From Azospirillum thiophilum (GTDB lineage: Bacteria > Pseudomonadota > Alphaproteobacteria > Azospirillales > Azospirillaceae), in assembly GCF_001305595.1 (NCBI RefSeq), contig NZ_CP012407.1, positions 186,001 to 250,000 of the forward strand: a stretch of 64,000 nt of DNA, in the 5' to 3' direction. Under the pieces are notes generated by a model. It ran no database searches. It saw nothing but the letters and a program-made list of their open reading frames with translations, and was not told where the DNA came from. The translations under genes and the position numbers were made by a program. The stretch's first letter is position 1. Every line of letters starts with the position of its first letter. Positions 43,150 through 50,448 of the stretch are shown here, piece by piece.

Positions 43150-43371
43150 ATGTCAAAGACCGATTATGCCGCAGAGATCTTCAATTCCTCCTCTCTGCAC
43201 CTGGATATTGTCGATGAGTTCATCGCAATTGCCCAGTCAAAGCTGAACAGCGCCACCAGCGAATTCGCCCGCGACAGCCTGACCGACCTGCTGTCCGGCC
43301 TGACCGCGCAGCGCGAGACCTACCGCGCCGTGCTCGCGACCGTCCAGCCCATCACCGCGCTCGCCGCCTGA
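43150..43371 (+). CDS. Small helical protein A, tandem paralogue pair
   Basis: A 73-residue protein predicted to be mostly helical, with no signal peptide. The core LHLDIVDEFIAIAQSKL followed by FARDSLTDLLSGLTAQRETY also appears in the next gene, including 30 identical bases, so the pair arose by tandem duplication. The ATG is the first in a clear coding frame, preceded by a weak purine run. The strong terminator and an AT-rich spacer upstream suggest its own promoter. Function unknown. Two-helix hairpin proteins of this size often dimerise. Confidence 0.7.
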   Translation: MSKTDYAAEIFNSSSLHLDIVDEFIAIAQSKLNSATSEFARDSLTDLLSGLTAQRETYRAVLATVQPITALAA

Positions 43372-43409
43372 TCCGACCCCGGCCCCCTCTTCCGCGAAAG
43401 ACCAGCATC

Positions 43410-43619
43410 ATGACCGCCCCCATCGCCAAGGATGTCCTCGCCTCCGCCACACTGCATCTGGAAGTGCTGGAGGAGTTCATCGGCGTCGTGCGCCGCAAGC
43501 TGACCGTCACCGACAATGCCTTCGCCCGCGACAGCCTGACCGACCTGCTGCTGAATCTCACCGAACAGCGCGACGGCTATCAGGCACTGACGACCCTTCC
43601 GGCAGCCATCGCGGTCTGA
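43410..43619 (+). CDS. Small helical protein B, tandem paralogue pair
   Basis: A 69-residue protein that is a paralogue of the preceding gene. Shared positions include LHLEVLEEFIGVVRRKL against LHLDIVDEFIAIAQSKL and the nearly identical FARDSLTDLLLNLTEQRDGY. It lacks a signal peptide or membrane segment. It lies 38 bases after the first copy and is probably co-transcribed. It ends 12 bases from a convergent repeat/RTX gene, but no functional link can be claimed. Confidence 0.7.
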   Translation: MTAPIAKDVLASATLHLEVLEEFIGVVRRKLTVTDNAFARDSLTDLLLNLTEQRDGYQALTTLPAAIAV

Positions 43620-43631
43620 GGCCGGCAAGGC

Positions 43632-44570
43632 TCAGGCACTGGCCAGGATGAAGTCGGAACTGTGCAGCTGGCTCCCCGAATAGCCGGTCAGCGTCACCGT
43701 CCCGCTGCCAGTCCCGCCGGAGCCCGGATAATAGGTCAGGATGGTGGAGGTCCCCACGTCGCGGGCGGTCGCGAGCACGCTGTCGATGCTGCCGGACAGG
43801 CTCGGCAGCTGGATACGGTCGGTGCCCTGCTGAAAGTCCGTGATGGTGATGGCGGAGAAGGTGGTGGTGGTGCCGCCCCCCGCCCCCAGCACGAACAGGT
43901 CGGCCCCGGCCCCGCCCGTCAGGGTGTTCGAACCGTACCCGCCATACAGGGTGTCGCTGCCCTCACGCCCCAGAAGATTGTCCGCCCCGCCGGACGCAGG
44001 CCGCAGCGTGTCGTTGCCGGTGGTTCCGAACAGCAGCTTGCGAAGACTCATATTGTCGTACACCCAGCCCTGGCTGAAGGTCCGGTTCTCGGAATGGCCA
44101 TATTGGACGTAATGGTCCCAGCCGGACATGAAGGTGCCGTTGCGCACGGCGGCGGCCACGTCGCTGTTGTTGGCCAGATAGTAATCCTCGGAGTAATTGA
44201 TCCCGAGCGCCCTGTTGTCGGTCTGGCCGAAAGCGATGAAGTGATCGTAGACGCTCGTACCGCTCCTGGTGGAATCGCTATTGAACTGCTTGTACAATCC
44301 CAGATCGATGTAGGCGTTCGGGTTGCGGTTCTCGTACCGCCCATAGGTCAGGAAATGGGCTTCGGCATTCATGCCGGCGGCGGCGACATCCGGATAGGTG
44401 GCCAGATACCAGGTCGAATCGACCATGGTGCGAGGAGCGCCGATCCGCCCTTCGGAAACGCCATATTGCAGCCAATGCTGCCGGCCGCTGGAAAGCACTC
44501 CCGCCTGCACCGCAGCGGCGACATCCGGATAGCGGGCCAGATAGGCCTCTTCGGAAAAGACCAGGGACAA
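43632..44570 (-). CDS. Surface/secreted protein with NPDVAAA-type repeats and RTX block
   Basis: A 312-residue protein. Residues 8-180 hold four repeats of about 40 residues (EEAYLARYPDVAAAVQAG ... HWLQYGVSEGR). Residues about 183-230 are RTX-like calcium-binding nonapeptides (GNDTLRPASGG, GSDTLYGG, AGADLFVLG). The C terminus ends in SSDFILASA, like the serralysin-type secretion signal that a type I exporter reads. There is no N-terminal signal peptide. Together these suggest a Ca-binding protein exported by type I secretion. Three more repeat proteins follow in the window. Confidence 0.82.
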   Translation of the reverse strand: MSLVFSEEAYLARYPDVAAAVQAGVLSSGRQHWLQYGVSEGRIGAPRTMVDSTWYLATYPDVAAAGMNAEAHFLTYGRYENRNPNAYIDLGLYKQFNSDSTRSGTSVYDHFIAFGQTDNRALGINYSEDYYLANNSDVAAAVRNGTFMSGWDHYVQYGHSENRTFSQGWVYDNMSLRKLLFGTTGNDTLRPASGGADNLLGREGSDTLYGGYGSNTLTGGAGADLFVLGAGGGTTTTFSAITITDFQQGTDRIQLPSLSGSIDSVLATARDVGTSTILTYYPGSGGTGSGTVTLTGYSGSQLHSSDFILASA

Positions 44571-44796
44571 GGGAAACCCTCCTCACGTCTTCCTTATGGT
44601 TTGGAAAAGTATAGCAACCCTCCGGACCGGAACAAAATTATCTGCACCACGCAATTATGTGTCGATAAGACGCGGAAAGGCCGAGCCCAACCCGACCCGA
44701 TGCCGGACCGTCCGGTCGGGCGAACGGTATGGACAGGCCCAGTTGCTTTTGTGAAGCTCCCGCTTGCCCGTTTCCACTCCGACCGGCCAAAGGGTT

Positions 44797-45198
44797 ATGG
44801 AACCGCTTCCGTCCTCCACCGAAGGGCGCCTGCTCCTTGCAGCGTTTCTCGTCCTCCTGATCCTGATCGGCCTTTCCATCCTTGGGGAGCGCACGCTGCC
44901 GCTGTTCGGCGGCGACCGTGAGCTGGCGAAACGGGCCTACAAGACGCTGTATGTCGGGCTGGGCGGCGGCATGCTCAGCCTTGCGGTCCCGGCGCTGGTC
45001 ACCGGCTTTGTGGACCGGCTGCGCGCCCTCTTCGCCCGGATCGACGCCAAGGGCGCCGTTGCCGACGCCATCCTGCGCGACCGGACGCTCGATCAGGCGC
45101 AGACCGCCGGCTTCACCCTGATGGCCCTGTTCGCGCTTGCCGCCATGGTCGCGGCGGCGCTGGTCTGGGCCGGCATCCTGTGGCCGGGCGAGCGCTGA
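44797..45198 (+). CDS. Small inner-membrane protein of a LysM/DcrB gene set
   Basis: A 133-residue protein with about three membrane helices: LLLAAFLVLLILIGLSIL, GLGGGMLSLAVPALVTGFV and AGFTLMALFALAAMVAAALV. A charged middle region (DRLRALFARIDAKGAVADAI) probably faces the cytoplasm. AAAGGG precedes the ATG. It is the first of four genes read in one direction with gaps of 2, -4 and 32 bases, so it probably anchors a small complex. The family is not recognised. Confidence 0.68.
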   Translation: MEPLPSSTEGRLLLAAFLVLLILIGLSILGERTLPLFGGDRELAKRAYKTLYVGLGGGMLSLAVPALVTGFVDRLRALFARIDAKGAVADAILRDRTLDQAQTAGFTLMALFALAAMVAAALVWAGILWPGER

Positions 45199-45200
45199 CG

Positions 45201-45551
45201 ATGCTGCGCATCTCCGACCGACAGAAGGTCCAGCTCCAGGCCGCCCGTGCGGCGGCCTTCCATGCCCGCCTGCGCCGCATGGTGGCGGCGGCGATGGCCG
45301 AGGCGGCGCCGGACATCCCGGCCGCCGAGGTCGCCGTCCGGATCGACGCGGCGCTTGCCCGGGCACCGGCCCACGGCATGGAGACCGAGCGCCAGATCAC
45401 CCGCTACACCCACATCCTGGCGGCCTTCCCGGCGGATCATGCCCACCGGGAGGAATTCGCCTGGCTGAGCCTCCTGCTGGAGGGGCCGGGCGATGCCGAC
45501 ACGCGGCTCGACCAGATCACCGCCGCCCTGACGGCGAAGGCAGCACCATGA
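45201..45551 (+). CDS. Small hypothetical protein, LysM/DcrB gene set
   Basis: A 116-residue, mostly helical soluble protein without signal peptide (QLQAARAAAFHARLRRMVAA). It begins 2 bases after the membrane-protein stop and overlaps the LysM gene by 4 bases (ATGA), which shows tight coupling. A DUF4123-like or chaperone role was considered but no defining motif is visible. Name and function remain open. Confidence 0.65.
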   Translation: MLRISDRQKVQLQAARAAAFHARLRRMVAAAMAEAAPDIPAAEVAVRIDAALARAPAHGMETERQITRYTHILAAFPADHAHREEFAWLSLLLEGPGDADTRLDQITAALTAKAAP

Positions 45552-46516
45552 CCGGACAGCCTGCTATCGGACATCCTGCCGTGCATACCGTCCAGCGCGG
45601 CGAGACGCTGTCCGCCATCGCCCGGCGCAACGGCACCACCGTGGCCGAGCTGCAGCGGCTGAACGGCCTCTCCAATCCGAACATGATCGCGTCGGGCCAG
45701 CGGCTGGTCGTGGCTCCGCCCCCGGCCCCGCCGCCGGCACCGGCCACCGCACAGGCCGGGCAGGCCGCGGCCAGGACGACCGCCCCCGCGCCGCCGGGCG
45801 CGCCGGTCGCTCCCTGCCCGAAGAAACCGGCCTTCCTGAAGCGGGCGGGCGGCGACGACAATGTCAGCGTCCTCTACGCCATGGCCGACGGCGAGGCGAA
45901 GCGGCAGGGCCTGCTGGGTCAGGCCAAGGGTGAGGTCGGCGTCGGCATGGTGAAGATGGAGCATGCCGGCCATCTGGGAAATCCCTATGTCGGCGGCTCG
46001 CACAAGATGGAGAACCTGACCGCCGAGGCGAAGGCCGCCGGCGGCATCGTCCATGGCGCCGGCGGCACCGCCTCGGCCAAGGCGGTGATGGTCTCGGAAG
46101 AGGCGACGCTGTTCGCCGGCACCGACCAGAACAACCCCTGGGCCGAGGCGGGCGGCGAATATTCGCTGATGCAGGCCGAGGCCAAGGCCGACGGGCTGAT
46201 CGGCTCCGACGGGCGGCGGGCCGGCATCGCGCTGGGCGCCAAGGCCGGTGCGGCGGCGGCGTCGGGCGACCTGAAGGGCGAGATCAACATCCCGATCCCC
46301 TTCACCGACTACACCCTCAGCCTGCGCGGCAAGGGCGGCGCGTCGGCCGGATCGGTCGGGGCCGGTGCGGCGGCCTATGCCTTCAAGGATCTGGAGACCG
46401 GCCGCTACCATATGGGGGCGGGGGGCGAGGCCGCCGCCTTCCTGGGGTTGAAGGCCGATCTGGATCTCAGCATCGGCCCCCGCTACACCGGCCGGGAGCG
46501 GAGCGCCGGGCCCTGA
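45548..46516 (+). CDS. LysM-domain protein
   Basis: A 322-residue protein. A LysM domain for peptidoglycan binding lies at residues about 13-56 (HTVQRGETLSAIARRNGTTV, then GLSNPNMIASGQRLVV). A Pro/Ala linker follows (57-90), then a repetitive Gly/Ala-rich region with blocks such as GGTASAKAVMVSEEATLF and GALKAGAAAA-like stretches (AKAGAAAASGDLKGEINI). It has no signal peptide, so export would need another route. The C-terminal style recalls proteins beside type VI secretion effectors, which is only a guess. It is coupled to both neighbours. Confidence 0.78.
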   Translation: MTGQPAIGHPAVHTVQRGETLSAIARRNGTTVAELQRLNGLSNPNMIASGQRLVVAPPPAPPPAPATAQAGQAAARTTAPAPPGAPVAPCPKKPAFLKRAGGDDNVSVLYAMADGEAKRQGLLGQAKGEVGVGMVKMEHAGHLGNPYVGGSHKMENLTAEAKAAGGIVHGAGGTASAKAVMVSEEATLFAGTDQNNPWAEAGGEYSLMQAEAKADGLIGSDGRRAGIALGAKAGAAAASGDLKGEINIPIPFTDYTLSLRGKGGASAGSVGAGAAAYAFKDLETGRYHMGAGGEAAAFLGLKADLDLSIGPRYTGRERSAGP

Positions 46517-46548
46517 GCCCGGTGGGACTTGTGACGGGAGAACAGACC

Positions 46549-47658
46549 ATGGACCCCAGACTGCCGACCTTGCTGACGGCACCGGTGTCGCCGCGCCCGG
46601 TGATCGAAGCCACCTATCTGGACGTCCTGGTCCGCGACGGCCTGCCGGCGGGAACCGGCTTCTCCATCGCGCTGCCCAGGGGCTGGGCGGTGGAGCGGAC
46701 CAGCCCGCCCGTCGCCCCCGGCCCGGACGCGCCTATCGTCCCGCTGGCCCGCTTCCACCCCGGCGAACCCGGCGCACCGGGGGCCGGAGAGGGGGCCGGG
46801 GATGGGATCGAGCTGGTGGTCTGGGCCGCCTTCCTGCCGCGCGAGATCCATGGCGCGGATTGGCTGCGCGCCTGGATGCGCTCGCAGGACTACCGCGAGC
46901 TGGATTTCCGCCAGGCCCCTTCGCCGACCGGCATGATGGGCGACGCGCTCGCCGTCGGCCGCCATGACGGGGTCCTGCGCCTGCACCGGCTGCTGACGGT
47001 GAAGGACGGCGACCTCCTGTTCCTGATCGACGGCCGCATGCCGCAGGGCGGACGCACCGACCATCGCGCCATGCAGGAGATCGTCCTGCTCGCCGCGATG
47101 CGCTTCCGGCTGGCGGAGCCGACCGGCCAGACCTTCGCCGAGGGCTTCGAGTGGACCGAGCTGAATGGAGCGGACAGCGTGCGTTTCCTGGCCTCCGGCC
47201 TGTGGCGGGTGACGCCGGGCGGCGACGCCCCGCAGGACGGTGCCTCGCTGGTGCTGGACCATGTCGGACCGGACGGCGCTGCGGGCCGCGGCAGCCTGAT
47301 CGCGGTGCTGGGCGCCGCCGAAGCCGCCGGGGAAGCAGCAGCCGCATCGGCCGCGGAGATCGAGCGCACCACGCTTGCCAAGCTGGCCAACCAGGGCTTC
47401 ACCCTGTCCCCCGAAGCGATGCTGGTCGCCGAGGAGCGGACCGCGGAGCGCGCCATCGCCGTCCACCGCCGCAAGGCCGGCCGCGCCGGCACCCCGATGA
47501 CCGTTCTGTCGGCCCGCATCGTCCTGGGCGAAGCTTCACGTGCCCTGCCGGTCTGCCTGATCCTGCTCTCCCCCAACGGGGATGCCGGCGTCCCTGCCTT
47601 CGAGGCCTGGGCGATCAACCGGCGGGCCTTCGAGATCGCCCTGTCGACGCTGCGCTGA
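46549..47658 (+). CDS. DcrB/DUF1795-like protein
   Basis: A 369-residue soluble protein with two similar halves. Each has a strand pattern like DcrB/DUF1795 proteins (GFSIALPRGWAVERTS, ELVVWAAFLPREI, LLFLIDGRMPQG). EagR-type DUF1795 proteins are chaperones of type VI secretion effectors, which would suit a LysM-effector neighbour. However, this protein is longer than those, and no other T6SS gene is in the window. The ATG at 46549 has GGGAG 9 bases upstream; a GTG at 46522 is less likely. Function is uncertain. Confidence 0.65.
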   Translation: MDPRLPTLLTAPVSPRPVIEATYLDVLVRDGLPAGTGFSIALPRGWAVERTSPPVAPGPDAPIVPLARFHPGEPGAPGAGEGAGDGIELVVWAAFLPREIHGADWLRAWMRSQDYRELDFRQAPSPTGMMGDALAVGRHDGVLRLHRLLTVKDGDLLFLIDGRMPQGGRTDHRAMQEIVLLAAMRFRLAEPTGQTFAEGFEWTELNGADSVRFLASGLWRVTPGGDAPQDGASLVLDHVGPDGAAGRGSLIAVLGAAEAAGEAAAASAAEIERTTLAKLANQGFTLSPEAMLVAEERTAERAIAVHRRKAGRAGTPMTVLSARIVLGEASRALPVCLILLSPNGDAGVPAFEAWAINRRAFEIALSTLR

Positions 47659-47683
47659 AGCGGCCGGCCCCGGGCTTGCGACC

Positions 47684-49210
47684 TCAGAACGCCTTCAGCT
47701 TCTTCCAGGCGAAGACCACCATGCGGGCCAGCAGCCAGCCATGGGTGAAGCGGGAGATCTGGGTCTCGCCATAGCTGCGGTCGGCATAGCGCACCGGCAC
47801 CTCGACGATCTTCAGGTTCTGCTTGGCGGCGCCGAAGATCAGGTCGAAGTCGCCGAACGGGTCGAAGTCGCCGAAATAGTGGCGGTTGGCGACGATGGTC
47901 TCGTAGTCCTTGCGCCACAGCACCTTGGTGCCGCACAGCGTGTCGGTGAAGCGCTGGTTCAGCAGGAAGGAGAAGATGCGCGCGAAGGCCCGGTTGGCCA
48001 GGAAGTTCAGGAAACGCATCGCCTCCGGCGCCATCGGGTAGACCAGCCGGGTGCCGTTCACGAACTCGCCGCGCCCCGACACCATGGCCTGATAGAATTT
48101 CCCCATGGTTTCCGGCGGCACCGTCAGGTCGGCGTCCAGGATGATCAGGATATCGCCACGCGCCGCGGCGAATCCGGCGCGCACCGCATCGCCCTTGCCC
48201 TTGCCGGGCTGCTTCATCACCTTGATGTCCCAGTCGGGATAGGCGTCGCGGACGCGCAGGCACTCCTCATAGGTGTTGTCCTGGCTGTTGCCCTCGACAT
48301 AGATCACCTCGATGTCGGGGGCGAAGCGGGGCAGGCGACGGATGGCGTTCTCGATGTTGCCACGCTCGTTGCGGCAGGGGATCAGGATCGTCGCCGACGC
48401 CGGCCTGCCGTCCACGGTGACGCCGTCCGCCGCCGGCTGCGGCCGGGCGACGACATAGTTGCGCACGCACAGCCGGCGGATGCCCGGCAGCGGCGCCAGA
48501 TAGCGGTTGACCAGCGTGCCCAGCCCCAGCAGCCGCTTCGGGACCAGCTGGCGCCATTCGCGGCGCACCGGCTCCCAGCCGGCGAGATCCAGCAGGTTGA
48601 CGATGTCGCTGGTGGACAGCCAGTTCTGCTGGCCCTGCGGCATGCGCATGCCGAGCCGTTCCGCCACCCACAGGACCGGCTCCCAGGCACGGGAGTGATA
48701 GCTGACGACGATGCGGGTCTTGGGCGTGGCGACCCGGCGCAGCAGGCGCAGCGTCTCCTCGATGTCGTCCAGGAAACCGATGGTGCCCGACAGCAGGATG
48801 TGGCTGAACGGCCCCGCGATGGCATCCAGCGTCGCCGGATCCTCGGCATCGGCGGCGATCAGCTCCAGCTCCGGATGGCGGGCCTTCGCCGCCGCGATGG
48901 TCGCCGGGCTGAGGTCGATGCCGACGCCGCGCGCCGGCTTCAACGCCGCCAGCGTGTCGCCGACGCCGCAGCCGATCTCCAGTACCGTCGCCCCTTCCGG
49001 GATCAGGAAGCGCAGGTAGGCGCGGTCGGCCTCGTGGAAGGCGCGGTTGCGCTCGGCCCAGCGGTCGCGCAGCGGCGCCATGGCATCGAACAGCCCGCGG
49101 ATGCGCTGCTGACGCGGCGACAGCGGACGGGTTCCGGCGGCAGGGCCGGTGGCGGGGTCATCCGGCATGGTGGCGGTCCGGTCGAGCGTCGGAAGGGGCT
49201 GGTCGGTCAT
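47684..49210 (-). CDS. Methyltransferase-GT2 fusion, polyprenyl-phosphate mannosyltransferase-like
   Basis: A 508-residue protein. Residues about 60-270 are a class I methyltransferase (ATVLEIGCGVGDTLAALKPA, VGIDLSPATIAAAKARHPEL). Residues about 290-508 are a GT2 domain of the DPM1/polyprenyl-phosphate glycosyltransferase kind (ATILIPCRNERGNIENAI, GDILIILDADLTVPPETMGK, LCGTKVLWRKDY). The ATG at 49210 overlaps the upstream flippase-like gene by 4 bases. A plausible role is transfer of a sugar to a lipid carrier together with methylation. Only the domains are certain. Confidence 0.82.
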   Translation of the reverse strand: MTDQPLPTLDRTATMPDDPATGPAAGTRPLSPRQQRIRGLFDAMAPLRDRWAERNRAFHEADRAYLRFLIPEGATVLEIGCGVGDTLAALKPARGVGIDLSPATIAAAKARHPELELIAADAEDPATLDAIAGPFSHILLSGTIGFLDDIEETLRLLRRVATPKTRIVVSYHSRAWEPVLWVAERLGMRMPQGQQNWLSTSDIVNLLDLAGWEPVRREWRQLVPKRLLGLGTLVNRYLAPLPGIRRLCVRNYVVARPQPAADGVTVDGRPASATILIPCRNERGNIENAIRRLPRFAPDIEVIYVEGNSQDNTYEECLRVRDAYPDWDIKVMKQPGKGKGDAVRAGFAAARGDILIILDADLTVPPETMGKFYQAMVSGRGEFVNGTRLVYPMAPEAMRFLNFLANRAFARIFSFLLNQRFTDTLCGTKVLWRKDYETIVANRHYFGDFDPFGDFDLIFGAAKQNLKIVEVPVRYADRSYGETQISRFTHGWLLARMVVFAWKKLKAF

Positions 49211-50331
49211 CGGGAAGGATCCGTCGGGAAGGCGTCGGGCCGGGCGGAGGCGGGCATGGCAGGGCCGGGCAGGGATGCGGTCTCGTTGCGCAGCAGCAGC
49301 CAGAACAGGCCGCCGGGCAGCGACAGGACGGCGATCGACAGCCCGATCAGCAGCGAGACCAGAAGGGCGGCGTCGGCATCGAAGCCGAGCAGCGCGAAGC
49401 CGGCGACCATCGCCCCCTCGCGCACGCCCCAGCCGCCGAGCGAGACGGGCAGTGCCGCGGCAACGATGGCGGCCGGCACGATGGCGAGCCCGTCGAGCCA
49501 GCCCAGCGGCAGGCCGACCGAGCGGGCGAACAGGATGGTGGCGGCGATGGTGGCGAGATGGACGGCGACGCTGTGGCCCAGCGCCGCCCAGGCGGCCGGG
49601 TTGCCAGCCATGGCGCGCAGCTGCGCCACCGCTCCCCAGGCGGTCCGCACCGGCACCCCGTCGCGCAGCCGCTTCGGGATCGGCAGCCGGTCGCGCGGGA
49701 TGCGGCTGGCCAGCAGCAACAGCCCCATGGCCACGGCCAGGACCACCGCCCCGGCCAGGACGGTGCCGGCGACGGCAGGCGGCGCCACCGCCGCCAGATG
49801 CGGCAGCCCGGCCAGCCCGATCAGCACGACGCCCAGCAGCGCCATCAGCCGGTCGACCAGCAAGGCCAGCATCACCGGTCCCGCCGGGTGACCGAGCCGC
49901 CAGGTGAACCAGCCGCGCAGCAGGTCGGCCCCGACCGATCCCGGCAGGATCTGCCCCAGGAAGCCGCTGGCCATCTGCAGGCGGAAGGCGGTCCAGCGGG
50001 TCAAGGCGACGCCGGCGGCACGGCAGACCGCCCGCCACCGCTGCGAGGCGAAGGGCAGGGTCAGCGCCTTCACGGCAAAGCCGGCGGCGAACAGCAGGGG
50101 ATCGGCGGCCGACAGACGCGCCGCGATCCCCGGCCAGTCGGCCCCGGCGGCGAGCGCGCCCAGGATCGCGACCGTCACCGCCAGCTTGACCAGCACCGGC
50201 CATCGCCGTCCGGCAGGCTTGCCCGGACCGGCCTGCCCCGGATCCGGTCCCAGGTCAGCCCCAGGAGCAGGCCCTGCGGCGGACTGGACCGGCTGGGCGA
50301 AGGGGGGGTCGAGAAGAGCCTGAGACATCAT
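49207..50331 (-). CDS. LPG_synthase_TM-type membrane protein, flippase-like
   Basis: A membrane protein of about 374 residues with a repeated pattern of hydrophobic helices. It carries the family motifs FLGQILPGSVGADLLRGWFT near residue 120 and AAALPVSLGGWGVREGAMVA near 310. These match the lysylphosphatidylglycerol-synthetase transmembrane (UPF0104) family, which includes proteins that flip lipids or lipid-linked sugars. Its 4-base overlap with the methyltransferase-GT2 fusion suggests they handle the same lipid-linked sugar. The start is uncertain among 50331, 50328 and a TTG at 50358. Confidence 0.8.
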   Translation of the reverse strand: MMSQALLDPPFAQPVQSAAGPAPGADLGPDPGQAGPGKPAGRRWPVLVKLAVTVAILGALAAGADWPGIAARLSAADPLLFAAGFAVKALTLPFASQRWRAVCRAAGVALTRWTAFRLQMASGFLGQILPGSVGADLLRGWFTWRLGHPAGPVMLALLVDRLMALLGVVLIGLAGLPHLAAVAPPAVAGTVLAGAVVLAVAMGLLLLASRIPRDRLPIPKRLRDGVPVRTAWGAVAQLRAMAGNPAAWAALGHSVAVHLATIAATILFARSVGLPLGWLDGLAIVPAAIVAAALPVSLGGWGVREGAMVAGFALLGFDADAALLVSLLIGLSIAVLSLPGGLFWLLLRNETASLPGPAMPASARPDAFPTDPSR

Positions 50332-50448
50332 CCCCGCATGGAGTTCCGGGTGCCGCAAGGCAGCGGCGCCGAACGGGCCGTTTTAACGGCTCGCGCCCGG
50401 CTTGTCACCCGATCAGGCGGAAGAGGGGAAGACGCCCCACCCCATCCC

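Noticed and set aside
47684..50203. An 839-codon - strand frame as one protein
   Set aside because: The first 330 codons are an alternative frame of the flippase-like gene. The conserved protein begins at 49210.
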